Notes under the pieces: model-generated
What the model was told of the DNA's origin: nothing
Databases searched by the model: none
Seen by the model: the letters and a program-made list of their open reading frames with translations, nothing else
Position numbers and translations under genes: made by a program
In this document: piece by piece, positions 24,756 to 34,919 of the stretch
Position numbering within the stretch: the stretch's first letter is position 1
Layout of the letters: the number at the start of each line of letters is the position of its first letter
NCBI GenBank assembly: GCA_039619475.1
Contig: CM077115.1
Location: 148,930,274 to 148,994,273 of the forward strand
Length of the DNA: 64,000 bases
Source of the DNA: Icerya purchasi
Taxonomy: Eukaryota; Arthropoda; Insecta; Hemiptera; Monophlebidae
Reading direction: 5' to 3'

Positions 24756-26217
24756 AATAGAAGAATTCAGCTGTTGTAAGAAAGGACTTTTTATTATGAT
24801 ATTGATTATAATATGTTTGGAGAAATAATGTATGTTTTGCTATTACCTACCTAGAATAATCAAGTATCAGGTAGAGAGATCTTGCACGATAACATGGCTC
24901 GCCGCTCCAAATTATTGTTTCTGTAAATTCTGTGTGCGTAATGATATCCTTACGAAGAGGAGTTAGTGTTTAGACTTTAGAGGTAAGTATTTCGCTCAGT
25001 GACACAAAAGTACCGATTGCATTTGTTTTCGTTCGATACCAACCTGCGCGCGCACACATACATGTAACGCTTTGTTATACTTTCGCAAATACACTCGAAG
25101 TCGATTCGGTTTTTGGAGGGGCGGGTCATGTTATTCTAGAAGACCTCACTTACTCACACTCACAAGTATGATGAAAATCCATTCACCAGATCAGATAAAG
25201 TAAACATTTTACTTCCGCCCTACCTGTAACCACCGCTGCTCTACCTCAAATTCAACTCCGGCTACGGCCCCGAGAAGGTGATAATGATTGTTCTCGTTTT
25301 CTGCCAACCAAAAAATTTCGTTTAAAATATTCATCTTTTATTCACGATTACTTAGCAAATGAAAGTAAGCAAAGAAAAAAATCGAAAACATTCTGCAAGA
25401 ATTTAACGTTTTCTATACGCTCTTCCCATACAAAAAGAAATTACAAAAATTTGAAGAAAGTAATAAAAACAATGTAAATAAATATCGAATTGAAGACAAA
25501 ATAGTCTCTGCTATTCCGAAAAGCAGAAGTAAAGATTATATTCAGCTAACGATTCATAATAGGACATGAAACGAACTGTTTTTTTAAAAATATTTCAACA
25601 TCGCCCATGCTTCAACAGAACTATATTTTTCGTGTTTAAAGTGAATTTAAAAATATTTCAAACACAAAATCAGTAAAGACATCACTGTCAATTGTTTATT
25701 CATTTTTTATTTATTTTTTTAGGCACGTCGGCACTGGGGACGTAAGCGATTAAAAGGGATAAAATCAGAAGATCAATTCTACATATCAAACGTAAATTAT
25801 TAAATGAATTTGACCGTGATAAGATTGTTGAAAAATTAGTGAAAGGTAAGTCTCGAAACAAATACATCATTTTCATCATCGCTATCTTTTTAAAATTCAA
25901 CAAGGTATTTTACGTACCGTACATTTTTTGATATTCGATTGAAAGCTCACACATTGCATGGACATATATCCAAATGAAAAATCAAAATCATTCCAATACT
26001 AAAATATTCTTATTTAATCTAAAGCGTTCATTCGAAATTCTTTTTAAATGCATATAAATCTCTAATCCTAGCTGTATGATAGTTGTACTCCTTATCTGCT
26101 AGTCCTTATAAACTAAAATTCTTCGATTCTATTCGTGATTCCTACTCATCTCTTTTTATTATATAAAATGTTTTGAAATTTTTCACACAACCGTTTCAGT
26201 TTTAAATAACGTTATTT
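24756..26217. other. Gene-less stretch
   Basis: AT-rich with a slightly GC-richer part (about 25040-25280). It may include the outer, non-coding end of the hAT element, but no termini could be matched. No gene is recognised. Confidence 0.3.
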
Positions 26218-27462
26218 GCTAGATCCCGAACGCGATGATCAAGAATCTTCCTCACGACTACCTGGAATACCTTTTGGCAGTTTTTAATTACCTCTGGTTT
26301 ACGCATACTTTCCCCGATCAATGGAAGGAAGCAACTATTATACCAATACACAAGCCGAGCAAAGATCGCTCCCATTTCACTTACATGCAACCTCTATAAA
26401 GTTTGGGAAAAGATGGTATGTCGTCGTCTAAGATGGCGTCTGGAAAAAGAAGAACTGCTTGCACCACATCAGTTTGGTTCCCGCAACTTTAGATCAACGA
26501 CTGACTACCTAGCAAGCATCGAAGCTGATATTTGCGACGCCTTGGCGGACCAAGCGCACCTCCTATTGGTATCGTTGGATATCGAAAAGGCCTACGAAAC
26601 AACCTCGATTCCTGAAGTAATCAGTATTATGCGGTCACTGACATTTACTGGCAACATCATCGCCTTTATGAACAACTTCCTCAATCACCGATGCATGAGA
26701 GTCCGGATCCAGGGAATCCTGTCCAAATTGGTCTTCATCAATGGGCTTCCCCAGGGATCTGTGCTAAGTGTCGTCCTGTTCATCGTGACAATTAATCATG
26801 CGCTTAGAATCTTAAGATCTCCGTTGCGGGGACGACTCTTCGTTGACGACCTCACGATATCATGCTGGGGGGAAAATATTGAATTCACCTTCCACATCGT
26901 TCAAAAAGCTCTTGTAGACCTCCAAACATGGGCCGCCAAATGCGGTCTAAAGTTCTCGGCCACCAAGTCGGAGTACATGATAATAGGCAGCCAGAAACAA
27001 GCCGAAGCGAGGAACTGCCAACTGTATCTAAATGACCAAGTCTTAAAAAAAAAGGACTCAATAAAAATCCTGAGCCTCGAGATCGACCGAAAGCTCTCGT
27101 GGAAAACTCACGTCAAAGCGTTAAAGAAGAATTGCCTTGACCGATTGCGTATACTCAAAATTCTCGCCAACAAACAGTGGGGAAGTAGCACGAAAGCGCT
27201 ATTAAAAGTCTACCGCAGTCTTATCCGATCCGTGCTCGATTACGGTACCATTATATATGATGCAGCCAAGAAATCACTCTTGGACACTCTGCAACCGGTT
27301 GTCAATTCCGCATGCCGTATCTGCTTAGGAGCGTTCGGAACGAGTCCAGTCAATAGTTTGCTCGCAGAAGCCAACGAACTGCCACTGGTTATCAGAAGAA
27401 AAGAGCTCTGCTTAAAATATGCGGTGACAATCTCCTCGACACCGGGACAATCCAGCTTATGA
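26218..27462 (+). pseudogene. LINE reverse transcriptase (partial)
   Basis: The first 150 bases encode a WFTHTFPDQWKEATIIPIHK motif (W..A.I.PI.K), after which a small deletion near 26370-26380 removes the expected YRPISL segment and shifts frame. From 26413 an open frame of 349 codons carries the rest: HQFGSRNFRSTTD (residues 19-31), SLDIEKAYETT (54-64, first catalytic Asp at 56), INGLPQGSVLS (109-119), and RLFVDDL (141-147), which is the YADD catalytic motif as FVDD. The thumb region includes LDYGTIIYDAA. The ATG at 26413 is internal, not a true start. The frame breaks near 27462-27482. Confidence 0.85.
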
Positions 27463-27481
27463 CAGTATCTTCAAGGTTCCT

Positions 27482-28600
27482 GTGCACAATATCGACCCCG
27501 ACTATTCGGCAGCAGAACCACTCAGATCGCGGATAGCCAGATACACAGCAGAACTCGAAATAATACTACCAACGGTTTATGAACGATCGCTAGGGTTCCT
27601 ACCCCCGTGGTGTCAACCCAATCTGACAATAAATGTTGATCTAAGTGAGCACGAGAAAGTAATCACAAGCTCAGAGGCGTTTAGATTACTTTTCCTTGAA
27701 ATACGCGAAAAATTTCAGCCATGCACGGAATACTATACAGACGGTTCAATTCTCAACGGCAAAACAGGTTACGCTATAGTCTCTGACTCTATCACGTTAG
27801 CAGCACAACGAACGCACGACAATAATTCAATCTTCACCTGTGAGGCTAAGGCGATTCTCCATACTCTAGAACTAATCCTACTGCGCCAAGACGCAACAAA
27901 CTGTACCATATTTACTGACTCGTTGTCCTGCTTAAGAGCCATCCAAAATTAGTTTACCAAAAACCCTATCATACAACGCATCCACCTAAAATTGGACCAG
28001 CTCCAATCAAAGCATATACAGGTCAGCCTTGTGTGGACACCGGCGCATACAGGAATCCAAGGAAATGAATTGGCGGATCAAGCTGCAAGAACCGCGACGA
28101 CACAAGATTGTCCGCCTGAAGTACTTATGACACCTCATGAAGCTAAAATGGCGATAAGCAACACAGTCAAAAACTACTGGAACACCCTTTGGCTCCAAAC
28201 GCCGAGCAAACTCCACGAGTTTAGAAAAGATACCTACGAAAACATGTCAACTCTCAGTAGACACGAGCAGTGTGTCCTAACTCGTATCCGCATTGGACAC
28301 ACAAACTTGACCCATTCGTTCCTCATATCTAAAAAACCGCCCAACCTGTGTCAACGCTGCAACATGCCTATATCATCGGTGAGGCATCTTTTGATCGAGT
28401 GTAATCACTACCAGCAGGCCAGACAACAAGCGGGTATTACCAACGGCCTTCCAGAGATGTTTTCGGACGCCGAGAAGTGTAAAAAAATTGTAGCCTTCCT
28501 CAAAGACATCTTAGTATTCCAACTGATCCAACTTCCTCAGCCTTCAGCTGACTTTTTGATTTTTTTTTTTGTTTCGCGCATTTTCAAATATTCAATATAA
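27482..28600 (+). pseudogene. LINE RNase H and C-terminal domain (one in-frame stop)
   Basis: The first 156 codons carry the RNase H catalytic set: YTDGS (Asp at codon 87), CEAKA (Glu at 121) and FTDSLS (Asp at 146). A TAG at 27950 interrupts the domain. The same frame continues with VSLVWTPAHTGIQGNELADQ (about 28024-28082), supplying the His and final Asp. Downstream, LCQRCNMPISSVRHLLIECN (about 28345-28405) is the CCHC-like C-terminal motif common in I/R1/Loa-type proteins. All four acidic residues and the His are retained, so the enzyme core was intact until the nonsense change. It belongs to the same polypeptide as the upstream RT. Confidence 0.85.
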
Positions 28601-28684
28601 AATGTTATAATTATCTGTAAAACCGTAGTCGCTAATGATCTTGTAGTCCAAAAGCGACTTGTAAATACAATAAATAAATAACTA

Positions 28685-29629
28685 AATAGACTAATATCCA
28701 AAAATAATATAACTAGTGTTGGATTTTGATTTTTATTTATTAACAAAATTTTTTCTGTTATTCGATAAGCTATTAAATTCTCCACTTTTATTTATTTCTG
28801 GTTTTATTCGAAATCTATGTCTCTATTTACCGCGAATGCGAAGCAAACAATTTTTTGTATTTCCGGCCATTATAGTATACCGCCATCCAGACTATGATTT
28901 CTGTCCATTATATAAAGTCACTGATGAGGATCACAGCTGAGTAATCGAAGCGATTGATGCCGGGGTTAGCGAGCGAAAGGCGTCCTAGTATGTATATAAT
29001 AGATAGAAAGATAGATGCCCTAACCACACGAGATTACTTTTTTATTAATCGTACAAAAGCAAGAAGAACTTAATAACAAAATTACTTTTCCAACTTGCCC
29101 TGAGCAAATGGCAGAGTGTTATTTTTGTGGATTCCTCGATGCATAAGTGGCAATGAAGATGCATCCAAGAAATTCGTTCGGACACGCAACTTCCAGCGCT
29201 TGAAAATCCTTCATCATCGATACCACCATGAAAAATTGCACACTTAAGCGGTAGGACCAACAGAGCTGTGGTACGTTTTTGTAAAAAATATTCTCATCAA
29301 CAGAGCCTTGGTGACTGCCGGTGGAAACCCTCGAAGGGAATGCACCGTTTTTAGTTAACTTCCAGTAAGTCATAAAATCCTATGGCTATATGTCCAAAGA
29401 TGAGACTTCACGTTTGAATTGTCCTTTCAGTCTCAATAGTCGTCAAGAGTTCGCAGCATATTAAAATGCATGTACAGTTCTGTGTCGAGTATTGTCTATC
29501 CAATTGGCTGGTATCGCTCGGATTTTACCAGTTGGCCAAATTTTCCGCCGCATATGCAACAGTAAACTCTTGTTTATTTTGACCCGGGCCGCTAAAAACT
29601 CTCATTGTAGTATTCGCATTTCATTGCTA
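28685..29629. other. Gene-less stretch
   Basis: No gene is recognised. A minus-strand open frame at 29119-29373 with overlapping neighbours has protein-like composition but no motif I can name. A few GATA repeats are at about 29001. Confidence 0.3.
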
Positions 29630-29785
29630 GGTCATGAATTATTTCAATTTTACCGAAAAATATTAAATTTTCATAACTGGAATGCATATGAAATTCTTAT
29701 AAGAGAACTCTTGTAAATTTAATTTATCGACGATAAATAAAACAGTAAGAAATTAAAATGAAAATTAGGCAACTAAATGCAGCAA
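29630..29785 (+). repeat. Dispersed repeat, copy shared with 38943-39110
   Basis: GAAAAATATTAAATT, TCTTATAAGAGAAC, TTGTAAATTTAATTTATCGA, GATAAATAA and AAATTAGGCAACTAAATG recur in the same order at 38943-39110 with moderate divergence. The second copy lies 120 bp after an RTE coding fragment, so the repeat may be the 3' untranslated end of that family. Confidence 0.65.
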
Positions 29786-29848
29786 AACAAATGTTTTCAA
29801 TGTTCATGCTGCCTGATCCTCTTCGATAGTCGGTTAAAAATTAAACAG

Positions 29849-29857
29849 CATTTTAAT
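29849..29857. repeat. 9-bp target-site duplication, left
   Basis: CATTTTAAT immediately before the AGCGGCGTCAA terminus. Identical to 35507-35515, directly after the inverted terminus. Confidence 0.8.
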
Positions 29858-29991
29858 AGCGGCGTCAAGTTTTAGCCCCCGCATGACGGAATTTTAAAAT
29901 CAAATTTAACTAAACAAATTGTGCTGAATTGTGCTGATAATGAAAGTAACACGTAGTATTAGTAAAATTTGATCTGGGGGGCTGAAAACTT
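29858..29991 (+). repeat. Foldback element, left terminus and interrupted arm unit
   Basis: Inverted relative to 35340-35506. After the terminus come GATAATGAAAG, ACACGTAGTATTAGTAAAAT and GATCTGGGGGG. The unit breaks at AAAACTT (29985-29991) and resumes at 34205-34211 with the same heptamer, then AACGATACCCCCTC, just where the unit should continue. Confidence 0.75.
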
Positions 29992-31344
29992 TAGTGAATA
30001 CTTTATGTGTTCGGTGGAACAACCCCCCAAAAAAAAACATAGACACAAATGTCACATTCAGTTATTGAATACGAATTTTGATAATTTCATTTTGTCTTCC
30101 CTTTATATTCCACCTGAAAATAAATCGCAAATAGAAGTAATAATTAATGATCTAAAAGTTTATAAGGCACCTGGATGGGATGAAATTAGGATTCAGGATA
30201 TTAAACATAACTCAAATATCTTTATTCCTATTTTGACTAACATGGTCAACTATTCAATAAAGGAAGCAAACACTCCGGATGGGCTTACAAGAGGTATTGT
30301 TAGACCGATATATAAAAAAAGAGTGAAAAATCCATTCGAAAACTACCGTCCAATAACAATAACATCGGTAATATCTAAAATTGTTGAACACTATATTGAT
30401 AAACATTTAAGAAATTATGTGGAAAAAAATAATATACTTCATGAAAATCAACACGGTTTTGGAGAAGAAAAAAAAAAATCCACAATGAAAGCAATCGGTG
30501 AACTTACCGAAAAAATAACAGATAGCTTTGAAGAGGGAAGGAAGGTGTTAATAACGTTTATAGATCTTACTAGAGCATTTGAAACGGTTGATTATAAAAT
30601 AATCATAAACGCATTAGTGGAAATAGGAATAACGAATAGTTTGAAAAAATGCTTTCAAAGTTATTTAACACAGAGGAAAACATGCGTAAATATCTTAAAT
30701 GTGCAAAGTGAAAAAGAGGAGATGGATGTAGGAGTTCCGCAGGGTAGCAACTTAGCGTCAATACTATTTATTGTATATACAAATGGTCTCTGCATAAGGG
30801 GAATTAAGTTACAGTGAGGTAGTCTTGTACGCGGATGATATAGCAAACGTCACATAAAGATGTTAAAGAGGCAGAAATAAGGATGCAAAAAGATCTAATA
30901 ACAATAAGTAAATGGACACACGATAAAATTCTAAGAATAAATGTAAAAAAGACTGAAGCAATGGTACTGCGGACAAAAAAAAAGATAACTCTGATTTGTA
31001 TTGTCCAAATGTAATAATGCACTCAAACGAATGTGTACACTCAATGGGGGAAAGACGCGAATGCAAACTGAAAAACTGTCGAAAGTTGGGAGTAATGATG
31101 GACCAACACATAAGATGGACATATACATATGGAATACATTGCAAAGAAAATAAGAGCAGTTTTACCAGCTTTATATACATTAAAGAAAAATGCAACACAT
31201 GAAACATTAAAAGTAGCTTATTATGCGCTAGTAGAGTCGAGGATCAGATATGGAATTCAGGCATTGGGAATGGCGAGAAAAGCATACTTGGGGAAAATAA
31301 ATAAACTGCAAATTAAATGCTTGAAATTAATAGGAAATCCTTAA
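29992..31344 (+). pseudogene. LINE copy A reverse transcriptase (frameshifted)
   Basis: The open frame covering 29969-30817 begins inside the foldback arm, so its first codons are not LINE. LINE motifs by residue of that frame are KAPGWDEI (66-73), ENYRPITITSV (124-134), QHGFGEEKKKST (161-172), FIDLTRAFETVDY (197-209, catalytic Asp at 199) and VGVPQGSNLASILFIVYTN (254-272). A frameshift near 30810 moves the catalytic LYADDIA into another frame (TACGCGGATGAT at 30828-30839). ISKWTHDKILRINVKKTEA follows at about 30903-30960. From 31129 another open frame carries the thumb/connection region (YYALVESRIRYGI, LQIKCLKLIGNP). At least three breaks make it non-functional. Confidence 0.85.
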
Positions 31345-31887
31345 GGGGAGAAACTGAAAGTGAAATCATTAAAAAAGAAAATGTAATGAGAATAAGAGGA
31401 ATGTACTTATTGAGTACATATCAGCAGAAAAGAAAATTGACTTGGAGGAAAGAATAAACACAGAATACGATTTGAGGGAAAAACTTTCGTACAAACTGCC
31501 GTTAGAACAAAGATGGGGGAGCAAACAGACAAATATTTTTTTTTTTTATCAATATAAAATAACTATAATATTATTTTACATTAGACAAATACGTTATAAC
31601 TCAGTTGTTAAATAAAATGCCTAAAAAAATAATAGAGGAGGACAAAAATTGGGATGAAAAAAAGGACGCAATAAAGGAATGGTTGCATAAAGAGGGGAAT
31701 ATAGGAATAATAAGGAGCATTAAATAAGAGAAATGGGTACAGAAAGCAGTGATAAACAAAAGTGAAAACAAAGGGAGGGAATAAAAAAATAAAATAAATA
31801 GTAAATTACTTATAGCTAAGTTAGAAATAAGGAAAAATAGCACATAATATAAGTAGTATAGTGTAGAAATCATTAGATGTAAGAAAA

Positions 31888-31917
31888 CTCGTCGATAAGG
31901 CTATACAGCTTGACGAG
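31888..31917 (+). other. 3'-terminal RNA hairpin of LINE copy A
   Basis: CTCGTC (31888-31893) pairs with GACGAG (31912-31917). After a 3-nt GAT bulge, AAG (31897-31899) pairs with CTT (31909-31911), leaving a 9-nt loop. It lies 37 bases before the poly(A). Copy B has the same layout with a compensatory outer pair. Confidence 0.7.
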
Positions 31918-32164
31918 AAAATGTGTAAATAGTGATAAATATATATATTTTTTCAAAAAAAAAAAAAAAAAAAAAAAACTCCATACAGGCAAAAACTTAC
32001 TCCAAGTGCTTTCATTTACGGAATTATACGTTGCAAAATAATTAGTATGCTAACTATTCCGAGATATGTAAACTTCATTAAGGGAATCACGATTTTCATT
32101 TTTTTTCTTCAAATAATATATTTATTTAAAATTGATTTGAAACTTTTGTGTTTGTTTCAATTGA

Positions 32165-32538
32165 GTATATTAAGAAATGTTGAATAAAATAACCAAAGAA
32201 ATAATAGAAAAAATAGGGGAAAGAAAAAGGAAAATAAAGGAATGGCTCCGGGAAGAAGAAGATATAAAAACAAATAATAAACATAAAATAAAATGACAAG
32301 GCGCAACCAAAAAAAACTGGGAAAAAACATTGAATATAGAAGATGTACAGATTATTAAGTACTGATAAGTAAAAAGATAGATTAAGACTAGTAAATACTA
32401 TACGATTATGTATATGTATAAGTTGATTTAAGATGGTTCAGTGTTCAATAGGATAATTCGTCGACAAGCGTTCTTGACGAAAGTTTTGTATGTAAAAAAT
32501 AATAAATACATATTTTTCAAAAAAAAGAAAAAAAAAAA
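32165..32538 (+). mobile_element. LINE copy B, 3' end only
   Basis: NKITKEIIEKIGERKRKIK and IKEWLREEEDI (about 32185-32265) match the C-terminal stretch of copy A. These are followed by a 3' untranslated region, a hairpin at 32457-32481 and an impure poly(A) at 32519-32538. The 5' limit is uncertain: 31979-32164 is not recognised and may be intervening sequence. Confidence 0.7.
32457..32481 (+). other. 3'-terminal RNA hairpin of LINE copy B
   Basis: TTCGTC (32457-32462) pairs with GACGAA (32476-32481). A 3-nt GAC bulge is followed by AAG/CTT and a 4-nt loop (CGTT). The outer pair is T-A where copy A has C-G, a compensatory change. Confidence 0.7.
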
Positions 32539-32540
32539 CT

Positions 32541-32905
32541 ATTGAGAAAGATTGTAAATGAGATAAATACAGGACTATCGATGGGGGAACTAATTTTTAA
32601 TTACATTTATTGACCTATCCAAAGCGTTTGATCTAGTTGATCATGAATTATTGACCGAAGACCTAAAACATCTGGGCATTAAAAATAATCAACTTAAGCG
32701 ATTTAAAAATTATATAACAAATAGGAAAAATATGGTTAAAATCGCAGGGAATATAAGTAATGAAAAAACTATTCAGTACGTCGTAGGACAGGGTTCCATA
32801 TTGGCCCCTATCTTTTTTCTTATTTACACCAACACGTTACATAAGCATATTAAAAATGCAAAGATTTACGTCTTTGCTGATGATATTACTTTATTAATGG
32901 AGCAC

Positions 32906-32936
<31 letters not shown>

Positions 32937-33222
32937 CCACTGTACCAGTCGAGGGACCACAAACAGCGGTACAAAAATTTAGAGATCGCGAAAAAATTAT
33001 TACAAGAGGATGCAGGTAATTTGAGTAAATGGGCACATGATAGGAGATTATGTATAAATATAAACAAATCAAAAGTATTAGGAACAATTCTAAACATAAG
33101 ATACGTGACCCGCGAATTGTCCTTCATAATAACGATTGCCATCATGAGCTTCGTGTAAATAATTATAACCATCTATGTTTTTGCCCACCGTTAGAGAACG
33201 TAAATGACTTTAAATATCTACG

Positions 33223-33266
<44 letters not shown>

Positions 33267-33500
33267 TAAATCCTTGAACTAGAAAAAACACATTCAAAGT
33301 TTAAACTCGAAAATAAGACAGACAATTCCAGCTTTATATAAAATAAAGCAGGTACTATCAAACACTACGTATATACTATAATTCAATAATAATGTCTAGA
33401 ATATTATATGGAATTTAAATATATTATGCGAGGCTAAGAAAGCAGAAATAAACAAAATAAGTAAAATACAGAAGAGGTGTTTGAAACTTACACTCCCCCA
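32541..33500 (+). pseudogene. LINE copy C reverse transcriptase (fragment)
   Basis: Motifs in order: FIDLSKAFDLVDHELL (about 32606-32655, catalytic Asp present, split by a frameshift near 32610), VVGQGSILAPIFFLIYTN (about 32780-32833) and YVFADDITLL (about 32868-32895), with the catalytic FADD. A 22-base T tract at 32911-32936 breaks the frame. Then come LSKWAHDRRLCININKSK (about 33022) and YLRI before the TA repeat. Afterwards IPALYKIKQVLSNTTY and MSRILYGI (about 33325-33415) represent the connection region. It is clearly dead but keeps both catalytic aspartate motifs. Confidence 0.8.
33226..33263. repeat. TA microsatellite within LINE copy C
   Basis: About 19 TA dinucleotides interrupting the LINE coding region, so expansion postdates the insertion. 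Confidence 0.9.
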
Positions 33501-34131
33501 CTGCAAATAAATCGACTTTAGGTCAATTATGTGTGAAAGGAAAGCGATGAAATGTCCCCCAAGATGTATTATTTCTATTATAGGTTACTAAAATTTAATG
33601 TTAAAAATATAAAATTACTATCCAGGGAAAAAATTCGGGTAACAAGAAACCAAAGTAATACATATTACATCTATCCCCCCACACGGTGTAAATCTACGAA
33701 TTGATAACACTGATGACTCAGTTTTAATTAATTTTAATAAGTACAATCCCTAATGATATACTAGAGGAAAAGAAAAAATTGGTGTGTGGAAAAAGAAGGT
33801 GCAAGAATGGCTGAAGGAATGGTGCAAAGATTGAAGATCAAGTTACGATCTAGATCTCGCTACTCTTTAATGCTTTTTTATTTATGAATTTTGGTTTTGA
33901 CTTTATCGTGTCCTTTCTGATTTTTAAGTTTCTATCAGGGGATTTTCGATCTGGAAATATTAAACTGTCTGCACGTACCGGTGTACAGATGCATATTACG
34001 TGCCATGTTATGTATTATGACATGTATATATACTCTTAATTAAATATTATGTTGGGTTTATTTGTTATTTATGGAATAAGTTAAAATAGTTGCAATTTGA
34101 ATTTTTGTTTAATAAACGTTGATAAGAGTGT

Positions 34132-34172
34132 TGGGCACTCACACAACGGGCATTTTTGCCCTGTGAGACCCA
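34132..34172 (+). other. 3'-terminal hairpin of LINE copy C
   Basis: TGGG/CCCA, CTCACA/TGTGAG and GGGC/GCCC pair in order around a TTTTT-type loop (34132-34172), 8-30 bases before the A-rich tail. The sequence differs from the hairpins of copies A and B, so it may be a different subfamily signal. Confidence 0.6.
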
Positions 34173-34204
34173 CAGCTTATTTTTAAAATAAAAAAAAAAT
34201 AAAT

Positions 34205-34408
34205 AAAACTTAACGATACCCCCTCACCCCCAAATTTGAGTATTTTTAAAAAGTAATTATGTCCGTAGATAGCAATAGTTTTGTTCCGAATTGGGCTGAT
34301 AATGAAAAGTTTTGTGCCGCACCGAAACACGTAGTATTAGTAAAACTTGATCGGGGGGGGGGGGGGGCTAACTTGACGATAGCCCCCCCCTCTCCAAAAA
34401 AAAATTAA
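34205..34408 (+). repeat. Foldback element, left arm (continued)
   Basis: Resumes with AAAACTT and carries AGATAGCAATAGTTTTGTTCC, GCTGATAATGAAAAGTTTTG, GTAGTATTAGTAAAACTTGA and a 15-base G run (34353-34367). All are the reverse complement of the right-arm unit. This places it in the left arm, head-to-head with 34920-35404. Confidence 0.75.
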
Positions 34409-34919
34409 CGAAAAGAAAAATGTGTCTAAATTATTAATTACAAACAGATATTAACAGCTAGTGTTTATATTTAAAAAAAAAAAAAAGAAGCTAAACCCTA
34501 ATGAATTTTGGCGATTGTAAATAAATAAAACAACTGAAAAATATTATAAAAACAAACAACTTCGACAAAATACATATAAATACAATTATTATCAAAAATA
34601 CGGTGACGTTTTACGATGCGCATAATAAAGCTACACATATATCTTAATAATCATATTTTAATTTCATGGCAAGGAGGCTGTGTTATAGGCAATTTACCTA
34701 CATGTTATTTCATAAAAACCTATTACAAAAAGAAAATTGTTGATCGATCAGCGACATTTTTGAGTAAATTGAAAGATGTAAAAAAATTAGGTGTCTACGT
34801 TATCGACGCAAGAATTTCACAAGAAACAATAAAAATCTTCGAATAAAATGTATTCCTGAAAAATCCGAAAATTTGGGGAATCTTTTGGCAATACCCTAAA
34901 AACAATTTTTATTTTTTTT
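34409..34919. other. Foldback element spacer between the arms
   Basis: AT-rich unique sequence between the inverted arms. It contains one ATG-initiated open frame (34616-34846) and no transposase motif. Confidence 0.55.
34616..34846 (+). CDS. Hypothetical 76-codon frame in the foldback spacer
   Basis: I do not recognise it. It has a true ATG and ends in TAA. The sequence is mixed, with an N-terminal hydrophobic stretch (HIYLNNHILISW), two Cys (about residues 22 and 30) and a Lys-rich C-terminal half (LSKLKDVKKLG). It lies alone between the arms of the foldback element. It may be a remnant of a longer internal gene or a chance frame in AT-rich DNA. No promoter or termination signal was identified. 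Confidence 0.25.
   Translation: MRIIKLHIYLNNHILISWQGGCVIGNLPTCYFIKTYYKKKIVDRSATFLSKLKDVKKLGVYVIDARISQETIKIFE

Larger units (their letters stand above)
26218..28684 (+). mobile_element. RNase H-bearing LINE, 5'-truncated copy
   Basis: The best-preserved retroelement of the window. It begins abruptly inside the region just before the reverse-transcriptase domain and runs through RT, RNase H and a C-terminal CCHC-like tail. It ends in a short 3' untranslated region closing with AATACAATAAATAAATAACTAAATAG, that is TAAA-type repeats rather than a pure poly(A). Such tails and an RNase H domain point to the I-like group (I, Nimb, Loa or relatives). 5' truncation is typical of target-primed reverse transcription. 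The endonuclease and ORF1 are absent. Defects are one internal deletion, one frameshift and one stop, so the copy is fairly young but inactive. Confidence 0.85.
29992..31978 (+). mobile_element. LINE copy A (Jockey/CR1-like), 5'-truncated
   Basis: Contains reverse-transcriptase coding sequence followed by a lysine-rich C-terminal stretch (NKMPKKIIEED at about 31615 and IKEWLHKEGNI), a 3' hairpin (31888-31917) and a 24-base poly(A) (31955-31978). No RNase H is present. The upstream endonuclease is missing. Same family as copies B and C downstream, all in the same orientation. Confidence 0.8.
32541..34204 (+). mobile_element. LINE copy C, truncated inside the RT
   Basis: Begins directly after the poly(A) of copy B within the RT domain and ends with an A-rich tail (about 34180-34204). 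The C-terminal NDILEEKKKL region near 33750 echoes copies A and B. A strong hairpin precedes the tail (34132-34172). A TA microsatellite (about 33226-33263) interrupts the coding region. Confidence 0.75.

Noticed and set aside
29119..29373. 84-codon minus-strand frame beside the foldback element
   Set aside because: No motif could be named, and overlapping frames on the same strand are equally open.
30804..31207. Minus-strand open frames of up to 114 codons
   Set aside because: Antisense shadows of LINE copy A coding sequence.
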